From assembly GCF_019457595.1 (NCBI RefSeq), contig NZ_CP080419.1:2728001-2792000 (forward strand): DNA of 64,000 bases, read 5' to 3'. The stretch is from Shewanella psychrotolerans. Lineage in GTDB: Bacteria > Pseudomonadota > Gammaproteobacteria > Enterobacterales > Shewanellaceae. Position numbers and translations under genes: made by a program. The stretch's first letter is position 1, and every line of letters begins with the position of its first letter. Positions 10,474 through 20,385 of the stretch are shown in pieces. The notes under the pieces are model-generated. The model was not told the origin of the DNA. It did no database searches and saw only the letters and a program-made list of their open reading frames with translations.

Positions 10474-10550
10474 TTATCCTCACCATGCGTGGCAAAAGCT
10501 TTCACCTTCGCCACGCTGTTGATTGATGCTAATCTGTTTTTGCTTTACCG

Positions 10551-11768
<1,218 letters not shown>

Positions 11769-11785
11769 TCAGATATTACAGTGGC

Positions 11786-11814
11786 ATCATTGTATTTATT
11801 TCTTGTGCAATGAT
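11786..11814. promoter_or_regulatory. Candidate LysR-type operator between frmA and the divergent regulator
   Basis: ATCATTG-N15-CAATGAT is a perfect 7+7 inverted repeat in the shared 174-base intergenic region, the usual place for a LysR-type binding site. The assignment is inference from position and symmetry. Confidence 0.4.
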
Positions 11815-11855
11815 AATCTAGCTATTCTGCAAATGATTTTTACGAGATAGTAACA

Positions 11856-12725
11856 ATGCAAAGTTGGGAAGGGGTCAGTGAATTTGTCGCGGTGGCAGAA
11901 ACAGAGAGTTTTACCGCCGCAGCTAAGCGCCTAGGGATCTCTACCGCCCAAGTGAGCCGCCAAGTGAGTGCGTTAGAACGAAGGCTCGACACCAAGCTGC
12001 TCTACCGCACGACCCGTAAAGTGTCTCTAACCGAAGAAGGCACCCTTTACTACCGCCATTGTCGTCAAGTGCTCGACGGCTTAGATGAAGCAGAGCGCGC
12101 CTTGAGCAGTTTAAAAGGCACGCCCCAAGGATTATTAAAAATCACCGCGCCCGTGGCTTACGGTGAAAAATATATTTTGCCTATCGTCAACGACTTTATG
12201 CTCATCCACCCCAGCATTGAAATCGAGGTAGAGCTGACGAACAGGCAAGTTAACTTGATCGATGCAGGTATCGATTTAGCGATCCGTATCGGTAAGCTGG
12301 CAGATTCGAGCTTGATGGCAAAACGCATAAGCCAGCGGATTAACTTTGTTTGCGCCTCCCCGGCTTACCTAAAACGTTATGGCGAGCCACATACGCTGTC
12401 AGAGCTTAGTCAACATAATTGCTTGATCGGCAACCATGACTACTGGCGTTTCATCGATCAAGGCCGAGAACGTCAGATAAAGGTCAATGGCACATTAAAG
12501 TGCAATACTGGCCACGGCCTTAGAGATGCCACATTAAAAGGGATTGGGATTTCTCAACTGCCTAATTACTACATCAGCCATGATCTTGCTACAGGCAGCT
12601 TAGTACCGCTTTTAAATGCTTATCAAGAGCCGAATGAAGGGGTCTGGGCACTTTACCCACAAAACCGTCATCTTTCCCCTAAAGTACGGTTAATGGTGGA
12701 TTTTCTCGCAGCGCAACTTCCCTAA
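11856..12725 (+). CDS. LysR-family transcriptional regulator
   Basis: Of 289 residues, the N-terminal winged helix-turn-helix is clear (FVAVAETESFTAAAKRLGISTAQVSRQVSALERRL, about residues 8-42), followed by a LysR substrate-binding domain from about residue 88 (GLLKITAPVAYGEKYILP). It is divergent from frmA-fghA, so a role in control of formaldehyde detoxification is likely but inferred. The GLLKITAP-type effector domain also occurs in many regulators of unknown ligand. The ribosome binding site is weak. Confidence 0.92.
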   Translation: MQSWEGVSEFVAVAETESFTAAAKRLGISTAQVSRQVSALERRLDTKLLYRTTRKVSLTEEGTLYYRHCRQVLDGLDEAERALSSLKGTPQGLLKITAPVAYGEKYILPIVNDFMLIHPSIEIEVELTNRQVNLIDAGIDLAIRIGKLADSSLMAKRISQRINFVCASPAYLKRYGEPHTLSELSQHNCLIGNHDYWRFIDQGRERQIKVNGTLKCNTGHGLRDATLKGIGISQLPNYYISHDLATGSLVPLLNAYQEPNEGVWALYPQNRHLSPKVRLMVDFLAAQLP

Positions 12726-12798
12726 TGGTCATTCCCACATAATAGTGGAGGGTGTCTGATTTAGGCCAATAGGTGTTTATTGCTGTCAAAAACGATAG

Positions 12799-13545
12799 TT
12801 ATTCAAGTAAAAGCTGACGCTCTATCACCCGGATCTCTGCCAACTTGATAAGAGTACCGAGTTCGGATGCATCTTCAAGGCGCTTGAACTCAGCATCAAT
12901 CGCAGGCAATAGCTCAGCATGTTTGGGATGTAAATAGTGGTACAGCGCAAGGTGTCCCAAATGGTTTGGCATCCCAGTGATATTATCGAAATGATAGCGT
13001 TTCATCATGATCTGTCCATCGAGGTGACTGGTAAGCGCTACATCAACCTGATTATTGTGCAATAGCTCGAGCATCATCTTAGTACTGTCAACGTCTCGAA
13101 CCCTTGGCAGCCCCGCAGTGACGTTGTTGGTATGCTTGACGCCTCTAACCCTTGCCACCCTATATGGCTCGAGATCTTTGGGCTCGCGGATAATAATGCC
13201 ACTATCAGCACGAACAAAAGCCATCGTTTCAACATAATAATAAGGCGTAGGAACGCGTAACATAGTTGGATTGTCTTCACCATAACGCCATATTCGCATT
13301 ACTTCACCGTCCAGTTGACCCGAAACGGCAGCATATTGAGCCCGATTGCCCGGCAAAGGTAATATTTCAACGTTTATCCCTAGGCCTTGGTAAACCTGCG
13401 GTATCACTTCACGCGCCACTTCTTGCTCAAGTAAATACTCAATAGACGCAAATCGATAGCTTGGCAGCAACGGGCTATCTGCTGCGAAGGCAGTGCTGAG
13501 TAACAGGGCTAGTAATAAATAACTGTGACGTATAATGATTTTCAA
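12799..13545 (-). CDS. Periplasmic solute-binding protein of the amino-acid ABC (SBP_bac_3-like) type
   Basis: About 248 residues with an N-terminal signal peptide (IIIRHSYLLLALLLSTAFAAD) and the general layout of a family 3 periplasmic binding fold (two lobes; LEPYRVARVRG and VDVALTSHLDGQ). I prefer TTG 13545 as start, because GGAGGAG sits five bases before it; the ATG six codons upstream has no such signal. There are no ABC permease or ATPase genes nearby, so it could be an orphan sensor or binding protein, and the ligand is unknown. Confidence 0.75.
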   Translation of the reverse strand: MKIIIRHSYLLLALLLSTAFAADSPLLPSYRFASIEYLLEQEVAREVIPQVYQGLGINVEILPLPGNRAQYAAVSGQLDGEVMRIWRYGEDNPTMLRVPTPYYYVETMAFVRADSGIIIREPKDLEPYRVARVRGVKHTNNVTAGLPRVRDVDSTKMMLELLHNNQVDVALTSHLDGQIMMKRYHFDNITGMPNHLGHLALYHYLHPKHAELLPAIDAEFKRLEDASELGTLIKLAEIRVIERQLLLE

Positions 13546-13815
13546 ACCGTCTCCTCCACTCATGGCAATAGGTTAAGTCTAGATAACGGAGTACAACCTA
13601 GCAAAAAGAATGCGAGCAGAAGAACTCACATAAACAAAGTTTAGCAAATCATAACGACAGCGTTTTCTTATCGACTCTTTGTAAGGCAACGGCCACAAGC
13701 AGGATAGGACTCAGAACAAATTTAACTTGGGCTGGTATTAATAGGGCTTACCAAAGGTTTGGCATTTTCCATTTGCTTGAGTAGCGCTCCGCTACATTCT
13801 CATTTATTGAAAGTC

Positions 13816-13860
13816 TTTGAAGGTCGAGCCTTCACTGTTATTAATCGCCTGTTCGGCGAG
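13816..13860. repeat. Partial copy of the fold-back element core
   Basis: TTTGAAGGTCGAGCCTTCACTG and the following ATCGCCTGTTCGGCGA match the centre of the 14041-14329 element (TTGAAGGTCACACCTTCACTG ... ATCGCCTGTCCGGCGAT). The right arm of this copy is lost, which suggests an older, decayed insertion. Confidence 0.55.
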
Positions 13861-13973
13861 GAATGTGCAATCACTCTTTTGGCTCGGTGAGTGAAGTGCA
13901 GCTCCGTATTCTCGAGTGAGAGGCATGAACGTTGTTCAAGCAGTTCCATGTGGGCTCTGCGAAATCATCTGAC

Positions 13974-14020
13974 CTCCAAGGACGGAGGGAATGCCGAAAA
14001 ATGTCTGAAACATTTTCGGC
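13974..14020. repeat. Two-hairpin intergenic repeat, copy B
   Basis: CTCC-AAGGAC-GGAG, then GGAATGCC, then stem GCCGAAAAATGT / ACATTTTCGGC. It shares the core and the spacing of copy A at 3162-3209, while the second stem has different bases that still pair. Confidence 0.6.
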
Positions 14021-14040
14021 CATGATTTCGAAGGCCAAAA

Positions 14041-14329
14041 CCGCGCTTACACTAGGTTATTAACTCTCTTCGATTTGATTTCATTCGGTACGAGTAACAT
14101 TTGGATGGATGAGTATTAGTTAAGTGGGTTTGAAGGTCACACCTTCACTGTAACTTATCGCCTGTCCGGCGATTAGTTACAGTGAAGATACAAATTTCAA
14201 AGACACTCTACCAACACTAATTCAGCCAAATGTTAAACCACAAAAACAATTTAGCTTTTAACGGTTCTGTGGATACCAATTACGGCCAAATCGAAGAGAT
14301 AAAATAACCCCGTGTAGATACGGGTGCGG
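14041..14329. repeat. 289-bp imperfect palindrome (fold-back / MITE-like element)
   Basis: The two halves align as an inverted repeat over nearly their whole length. Matching blocks are TTACACTAGGTTATT / CTACACGGGGTTATT (inverse), CTCTTCGATTTG at 14067-14078 with its complement near 14287-14298, TAACATTTGG with CCAAATGTTA, and a near-perfect 20-bp central stem at 14143-14162 / 14168-14187 with loop TGTCC and one mismatch. The right arm carries about 35 extra bases. No transposase gene and no T-run follow. It is probably a non-autonomous mobile repeat of this genus. Confidence 0.65.
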
Positions 14330-14636
14330 ACGTTGATGGCATGGCCGCTCTCTGACCTCTATTTTATCGCGGCATTTGTGAATCCATTCACGTCAGATGC
14401 CACCGTCGAGCGTATAGGGATATGCTTGCAGCGTCCCACCGAAATACCTGCACGAATAGATCGCTCTTCCACATCCTGTGATCACGACATTTGCGCATCC
14501 ATGCACTTCAACTGCTGCAAGCAATTCAAAACCATGAAGGTTAACGCTAGCATCAGCCATACCAAAAACCGACTCAGCCAAATGCTACAAGCCAAAATGC
14601 CAACACCTTCATTCGAAGATCAAATTATCGCGTCAA

Positions 14637-15926
14637 TTAGCGAAAATTCTCCATCATGCGGTAGTAAAGCATGCCGATTGCCATGCCTTGATTACCGAGC
14701 CATTCACCGACGGGCAAACGGATCTGTTTCATATTGGCAAACAGGTCAAACTCTTTGTACTGACCAATCACCGCCTGAGCCATGATCTCCCCCATAATAT
14801 GCGAGGTTGCGACACCGTGACCCGAATAACCTTGGCAGTAAAATACGTTATTAGACACTTTACCAAGCTGGGGAATACGGTTGACCACTATGCCTGCCAT
14901 GCCGGTCCAATCGAATTCGATTTCAACCCCTTTGAGCTGCGGGAAGGTACGTTCTAGCGCAGGGCGAAGCTCTGCAGCGACATCCTTAGAATCGCGGCCC
15001 GAATAATTGGTTCCGCCACCAAACATTAAGCGATGGTCTGCGGTCATGCGGTAGTAATCGAGCACAAAACGGCTGTCATACACGGCCAAGTCGTGGGGAT
15101 TAAGTTGCTTGGCAAGCGCAGGGTCTAACTTAACCGTCGCACAGTTACCTAAGGATGCAGGAAACAGCAAGCCGCTTAATTTTCGGCGCGCTAATTTGTG
15201 GTAAGCATTACCCGCTAGTACTACGCTGTTGGCTGTGATCTGCCCTTGTGCGGTTTTCACCACAGGGCGATCACCGTCGATAATATCAAGCACGTGTGAA
15301 TGTTCAAAAATCAGGGCGCCATTGGCCTCTGCCGCCCTCGCCTCACCAATACACAGGTTAACTGAGTGCAGATGCATATTACGCTTATTGAGCAAGCCAC
15401 CATGATAGAGTGGCGTATCTAAATATTGAGGAATATCAGCTTTTGATAGTAGTTCAAGCTCGTCGCCCATACCGCGGCGCACGCCTTCATCAAAGGTTGC
15501 CTGCATTTCGCTCATGTGAGCGGGTTTATAGGCGGTATGCAGATGACCAAATTTAAGATCGCAATCGATACCATATTTAGCTACACGGTTTTTTATGATC
15601 TCGTGACCGCGCCAGCGCAGGTTCCAGACAAAATCCTCTGCTTCTGTGCCAATTTGATTTCGTAGCTGTTTAATCATCGCCCCGTCGCCAGACAGACTAC
15701 CCGTGACTTGACCGCCATTACGCCCAGTTGCGCCCCAAGCTATCTTATTCGCCTCGACAATGGCGACTTTGTAGCCTCGCTCCGATAACTCGACTGCGGT
15801 GGCAACCCCAGTAAATCCGCCCCCAATAATCACCACATCGACATCGAACTCGCCTTGTAGCGCCTTATAATCGGTTTCTTGATTGATGGTGGCATTGTAG
15901 TAGGAATTGCAGCGCGGTAGTGACAT
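14637..15926 (-). CDS. FAD-dependent amine oxidoreductase, PuuB/DAO family
   Basis: A 429-residue flavoenzyme with the N-terminal dinucleotide-binding motif VVIIGGGFTGVATAVELSER (about residues 31-50), then WGATGRNGGQVTGSLSGD, typical of gamma-glutamylputrescine oxidase and related DAO-fold enzymes, and the C-terminal FAD contact GYSGHGVATSHIMGE. Family members oxidise primary or secondary amines with oxygen as acceptor. No other putrescine (puu) genes are nearby, so the substrate is open. The gene stands alone after a repeat-rich gap. Confidence 0.85.
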   Translation of the reverse strand: MSLPRCNSYYNATINQETDYKALQGEFDVDVVIIGGGFTGVATAVELSERGYKVAIVEANKIAWGATGRNGGQVTGSLSGDGAMIKQLRNQIGTEAEDFVWNLRWRGHEIIKNRVAKYGIDCDLKFGHLHTAYKPAHMSEMQATFDEGVRRGMGDELELLSKADIPQYLDTPLYHGGLLNKRNMHLHSVNLCIGEARAAEANGALIFEHSHVLDIIDGDRPVVKTAQGQITANSVVLAGNAYHKLARRKLSGLLFPASLGNCATVKLDPALAKQLNPHDLAVYDSRFVLDYYRMTADHRLMFGGGTNYSGRDSKDVAAELRPALERTFPQLKGVEIEFDWTGMAGIVVNRIPQLGKVSNNVFYCQGYSGHGVATSHIMGEIMAQAVIGQYKEFDLFANMKQIRLPVGEWLGNQGMAIGMLYYRMMENFR

Positions 15927-16148
15927 GAAGGCTCCTAAGTTGCTCGATCAAAGCTTTGTTTTATATTTTTTACAAAGGTGTGTGTTATTCGAGTATATAG
16001 AAGTTCAAACCTGGGTCAACAACAAAGAAGTGGATCAAGCGCATCGCTAAAATCAGATACGCTATATGAAAAACAATCTATAAAATCATCTGGCTAACGC
16101 CGAAATTGAAACAGACAATGTGGCTGAGGCTCAGACTGAGAGTTAAAA

Positions 16149-16760
16149 TTACCGAGACAACCAGCTAGACTCAACACGCATGCAGCCATCTTGTTGCATC
16201 TGTAGCGTGAACACCTCTTCAGCCTTAATCATTCCAACCCCTTTTGGGGTACCCGTCATCACAATATCGCCATCGTTAAGTGTCATAAACTCGCTAATCT
16301 CGCGATAAATGGCATCGGGTTTATGGATCATCAAGCCAATGTCCCCCTGTTGACGCAAGGTTCCATCCACATGCAGGCTAAAGGAGAGTCTATTGCTATC
16401 TTGGGCAATAGTGACAAACTCACTAAACAGCGCAGAACCATCAAACGCCTTGGCTCGCTCCCAAGGCAGACCCTTTGCTTTTAGCTCACCTTGTAATTGC
16501 CGTTTAGTGAGATCTAGCCCTAAGCCTACCGCCTTAAAAGCGCCACCTGCCACCATAAAACAGAGTTCGGCCTCGTAGTGCAGAGGCTCTTGATGGTAAC
16601 TCATGAGTACCGAGGAAATAGCCGAATTAGGTTTAACAAACAGCACCATCTGCTCGGGAACGTCATTGTTGAGCTCCTGAATATGTTCGACATAGTTACG
16701 CCCCACGCAGACAATTTTACTTGGGGTGACAGGTTTTCCGTCACACATGACTTGATTCAA
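16149..16760 (-). CDS. Fumarylacetoacetate hydrolase (FAH) family protein
   Basis: A 203-residue single-domain protein with the FAH fold landmarks KIVCVGRNYVEHIQEL, HYEAELCFMV (metal-ligand Glu residues) and DIVMTGTPKGVGMI. Homologues act as acylpyruvate hydrolases or oxaloacetate decarboxylases, and the exact reaction here is not determined. The start is TTG 16760, with AAGGAG eight bases upstream; a later in-frame ATG at 16748 lacks a signal. It follows the sensor kinase gene by 25 bases on the same strand, so it is probably cotranscribed. Confidence 0.85.
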   Translation of the reverse strand: MNQVMCDGKPVTPSKIVCVGRNYVEHIQELNNDVPEQMVLFVKPNSAISSVLMSYHQEPLHYEAELCFMVAGGAFKAVGLGLDLTKRQLQGELKAKGLPWERAKAFDGSALFSEFVTIAQDSNRLSFSLHVDGTLRQQGDIGLMIHKPDAIYREISEFMTLNDGDIVMTGTPKGVGMIKAEEVFTLQMQQDGCMRVESSWLSR

Positions 16761-16785
16761 ACGAGGCTCTCCTTTTACAAATACG

Positions 16786-19700
16786 TTATTTCACTAGACT
16801 TGAGATTAACGCACGCAGCGCTGCAGGTTTTACCATCTTCGCCATATAGTGATAGCCACGCTGCTGCACATCATCGACAATCTCTTTGCGAGTATTAGCG
16901 GTGATCAAAATACCGGGAAGATGCGCTCCATAAAGCGCGCGAATACCGTCCATTGCATCGACTCCATTTTGATCATTATCTAAGTGGTAGTCCGCTAAAA
17001 CGATATCGGGCGCGACACCTTTAAGCCCCAGTTTAATTCGTGCATCGGCTAAGTCACTGGCACAAATGACCTCACATTGCCAACGGCTAAGTAAACTCTC
17101 AAGCCCAGCTAAAATGGCCTCTTCATTATCGATACAGAGCACTTTAACCCCGGCTAAAGGTTGCATGATCAAGTTCGATTTCTTTGGCATTGCGACATTG
17201 ATTTTATCACCTAGAGGCACCGAAATTGAGAACATTGAGCCCTGCCCCAACTTAGATACCACTTTAATATCATGCTCTAACACTCGGGCAATGCGATCGG
17301 CTATCGCCAAACCAAGCCCAAGCCCGCTGACACTTTTGCTTTGGGGGTTATCGAGACGTTTAAACTCCTTAAAGATCTCAGAAACCTCGCGATCATCAAT
17401 ACCACAGCCTGTATCAATAACCTGGATCTCCAGCGCACCTCGGCGGTGACGACACCCCAGTAACACCCGGCGACCTTTGGCATACCGATATGCATTGGTG
17501 AGAAAGTTTTGCAACACTCGACGTAATAAACTGAGATCTGAGCTAATGGTGACGCTGCTCGGCACCATAGAGAACTTGATTCCATAATCTTTTGCCATCG
17601 CATCAAACTCAACGGCAAGCCCATCTAATAACTCTGACACCGAAAAGTCTCTTCGATTAACATCAACCATGCCAGAATCGAGCTTCGAAATATCAAGTAG
17701 ATCCGTCAACAGTTCCCCTGCAATTTTGAGCGAACTGTTGACATGAGACAGGGTCGTTCGCCCCTCTTGGTCGAGGTTAGGATATTGTGCCAGTGAGGCG
17801 GTAAATAGGCGTGCGGCATTTAGAGGTTGCATTAAGTCATGACCCACTGCAGCTAAGAAGCGACTCTTTGACGCATTGGCATTCTCCTCTTGCGCCTTAG
17901 CTTCGAGTAATTGGCTATTAAGCAATGCCAGTTCATAGGTACGCTCTTTTACTCTAGCCTCTAGGGTTTCATTCACTTCTTGCAGCTCACGAGCATGCTC
18001 TCGGTACTGAGTAATATCGGTAAAGGTCATCACAAACCCACCACTTGGCATGGGATTGCCCTGGATCTTGATCACCTTGCCATCTTTTCTTTCCCGCTCA
18101 GATACATGGGGGGAGCCATTTTTCATATGTTGAACGCGCTTAGCGACTTGCTCTTCAATATCACCTTCACCACAGAAGCCTCGCTTCGCATTAAAACGCA
18201 CTACATCTGCAATCGGCATCCCCTGCTGGAGAAAATCTTCAGGATAATCATACAACTCTTCGTATTTGTAGTTCCAAGCTACCAGATTAAGATCTTTGTC
18301 GACGACGCTCATCCCTTCGTAAGCGTGCTCAATTGCACCACGCAGCATATCTTGGCTGAGAATGATCTTCGATGACGCCTCATCGACTAAGTTAAATACC
18401 TCATCTAGGGCTAAATCCCGCCCCTGCAACACCGAGTCCATGACCAAGGATGCACTCGAACCACCTAACACTCCTGCGAGCATATGTTCGGTATGGGCGA
18501 TAAGTTCGGGCGATGCGACCTTATGCCAACTATCACTGCGAACAGCTTGTTCCGAGAAGCGGGAAAAGCTCTCATATGCTCGTGTGGGGCTGACAAATCG
18601 ACTCGCTAGAATTAGCAAATCTTGTTGAGATATGGGTGAGGCTTTGCGGCTTGAGGTCTTTTTTAGCTGACCGGGTGTCACAAATGCACTGGCCTGAATA
18701 CGCTCAGCAACACCGGCCCTGAACCAGATAGAACCAAGCACATAACAACCAAGGTTAACCGTTAGCGCCGTCAACACATCACGTACATTGGGATTGATCG
18801 AATCGAGCAGGGTCAGCTCACCACCAAACACCCCATGAGAATCGCTCATCCCCTGCGCCAAGATATAGCACCATAAGCCAAATCCCACGATTAACCCTAA
18901 ATATACCCCACCGCGATTACCATGTTTCCAATACATGCCACCGACTAATGCGGGGGCAAGTTGTGCAAATGCGCCAAAGGAGAGCATACCGAGTGCAGAT
19001 AGCGAATCGCTGTCCATAAAGGTTAAATAGCTAAAATAACCCATACCTAAAATGACGATGATCGCTATCCGACGCGCATTGAGTAAAAACTGGGAGAATT
19101 GACTGAAATTTTTCTGACGAATTTTCCCTGAGCGCAACAGCAGTGGCACTAGCCACTCGTTACTCACCATGACACTAATCGTCACCACCGCCACGATCAC
19201 CATGCCTGTCGCGGCAGATAAAGTGCCAAGCAGTGCAATAACAGCGACTACGGGGTGCTCTAGCGCTAATGGTAGATTTATCACATAAGTGTCAGCCGCG
19301 ACGCCATCACCTAATACGATCTTTCCTGCCAGCGCTAAGGGTGCGACAAATAGACCAAACAACATCAGGTAAAGCGGAAACAGCCATCTCGCCTTGAGCA
19401 GTGTTTTTTCATCGACGCACTCCACCATCATCACATGAAACTGGCGCGGCATACACAAAAATGCCGCCATCCCCACAAATAACTGCGGCATTACGTTCTC
19501 AAGACGTAAATTAGGATTGTTAATCAAATCACCGGCTTTTGCCTGCTGCCAGATATCGGAAAAGCCATCAAAAAAGCCGAAGCAGACCACTATGCCAACA
19601 AGCAAAAAAGCCGCCAGTTTTACCAGTGACTCAAACGCAATGGCTAACATCATTCCAGGATTATGCTCGGTGGCATCGAGTTTTCGGGTACCAAATAAAA

Positions 19701-20208
19701 TGGCAAACATGGCCAGTAAAGCGGTAACGATCAGTGATACCCGCGCGCCATCATAAGGCGAATCATTGGGTTGAAACAGGTTTAAGCTAAATACCATCGC
19801 CTTTAGCTGTAAGGCGATATAAGGCATGATGCCAAACAGTGCTATAAGGGTAACAATCGCCGCAATCGTCTGTGATTTGCCGTAACGGGCAGCGATAAAA
19901 TCTGCCACAGAGGTGATGTTCTGCGCCTTAGACACAATCACCATCTTACGCAACAAACCAAAACCAAAAACGAAAATTAAGATAGGTCCAAGAAAGATTG
20001 GTAAAAATGACCACAGATCTTGAGCCGACTGACCAACCGTGCCAAGAAAACTCCATGATGAGCAGTAAACCGCGAGGCTCAAGCCATAGATCCAACTTTG
20101 CATCTTCTTAGTAATACGACCAAACCAGCGTTCAGCCCCCCACGCTAATAGGAAGAGCAACGACACATATAAAATGGCTATGACACCCACAACAATGGTC
20201 AGATTCAT
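16786..20208 (-). CDS. crbS: CrbS-like sensor: Na+/solute symporter-PAS-histidine kinase-receiver hybrid
   Basis: Membrane sensor of 1140 residues. About 13 membrane helices of the sodium:solute symporter family fill the first ~490 residues (start MNLTIVVGVIAILYVSLLFLL). A PAS domain follows (GMSVVDKDLNLVAWNYKYEELY), then a short coiled coil, a HisKA box with phospho-acceptor His (VGHDLMQPLNAARLF), a HATPase domain (NFLTNAYRYAKG, DTGCGI, GLGLGLAIADRI) and a C-terminal receiver (VLADYHLD). This order is that of CrbS, which controls acs with the regulator CrbR. It is divergent from acs, 177 bases apart. The regulator at 8893-9552 is the likely partner. Confidence 0.92.
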   Translation of the reverse strand: MNLTIVVGVIAILYVSLLFLLAWGAERWFGRITKKMQSWIYGLSLAVYCSSWSFLGTVGQSAQDLWSFLPIFLGPILIFVFGFGLLRKMVIVSKAQNITSVADFIAARYGKSQTIAAIVTLIALFGIMPYIALQLKAMVFSLNLFQPNDSPYDGARVSLIVTALLAMFAILFGTRKLDATEHNPGMMLAIAFESLVKLAAFLLVGIVVCFGFFDGFSDIWQQAKAGDLINNPNLRLENVMPQLFVGMAAFLCMPRQFHVMMVECVDEKTLLKARWLFPLYLMLFGLFVAPLALAGKIVLGDGVAADTYVINLPLALEHPVVAVIALLGTLSAATGMVIVAVVTISVMVSNEWLVPLLLRSGKIRQKNFSQFSQFLLNARRIAIIVILGMGYFSYLTFMDSDSLSALGMLSFGAFAQLAPALVGGMYWKHGNRGGVYLGLIVGFGLWCYILAQGMSDSHGVFGGELTLLDSINPNVRDVLTALTVNLGCYVLGSIWFRAGVAERIQASAFVTPGQLKKTSSRKASPISQQDLLILASRFVSPTRAYESFSRFSEQAVRSDSWHKVASPELIAHTEHMLAGVLGGSSASLVMDSVLQGRDLALDEVFNLVDEASSKIILSQDMLRGAIEHAYEGMSVVDKDLNLVAWNYKYEELYDYPEDFLQQGMPIADVVRFNAKRGFCGEGDIEEQVAKRVQHMKNGSPHVSERERKDGKVIKIQGNPMPSGGFVMTFTDITQYREHARELQEVNETLEARVKERTYELALLNSQLLEAKAQEENANASKSRFLAAVGHDLMQPLNAARLFTASLAQYPNLDQEGRTTLSHVNSSLKIAGELLTDLLDISKLDSGMVDVNRRDFSVSELLDGLAVEFDAMAKDYGIKFSMVPSSVTISSDLSLLRRVLQNFLTNAYRYAKGRRVLLGCRHRRGALEIQVIDTGCGIDDREVSEIFKEFKRLDNPQSKSVSGLGLGLAIADRIARVLEHDIKVVSKLGQGSMFSISVPLGDKINVAMPKKSNLIMQPLAGVKVLCIDNEEAILAGLESLLSRWQCEVICASDLADARIKLGLKGVAPDIVLADYHLDNDQNGVDAMDGIRALYGAHLPGILITANTRKEIVDDVQQRGYHYMAKMVKPAALRALISSLVK

Positions 20209-20304
20209 CGATTTTCCAACATTTTAATTCTTATGGGCTAAATAGTAGCTTAATTCTCACTCAAATATAATCACAACATTCTAAAAATTAAGGATATTTT
20301 TTTA

Positions 20305-20320
20305 CTAGACCAATGTCTAA
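20305..20320. promoter_or_regulatory. Palindromic operator upstream of acs (site 2 of 3)
   Basis: CTAGAC-CAAT-GTCTAA lies 66 bases before the acs ATG and 97 bases before the crbS start. It matches the perfect palindrome in front of the response regulator gene. I infer it to be the acetate-switch activator site. Confidence 0.6.
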
Positions 20321-20385
20321 TAGAGCTAGATGACCGAAGCATTCCATACTTCAACTACGCACAATCAGATATTAAAGGAAGTCAG

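Larger units (their letters stand above)
13546..14636. other. 1.1-kb gap made mainly of degraded repeats
   Basis: No convincing gene in this stretch. It contains a GTAGCG-CTC-CGCTAC hairpin at 13783-13797, a partial repeat at 13816-13860, a two-hairpin repeat copy at 13974-14020 and a large fold-back element at 14041-14329. Bases 14330-14636 keep an open frame, but it has no recognisable domain and no ribosome binding site, and it overlaps puuB, so I treat it as noncoding. Confidence 0.6.

Noticed and set aside
14112..14222. Hairpin resembling an integron attC site
   Set aside because: No integrase or gene cassette nearby, and the palindrome extends far beyond an attC site.
14324..14785. 153-residue open frame in the repeat gap
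   Set aside because: It overlaps puuB antisense, has no ribosome binding site and shows no domain. The region is filled with repeats.
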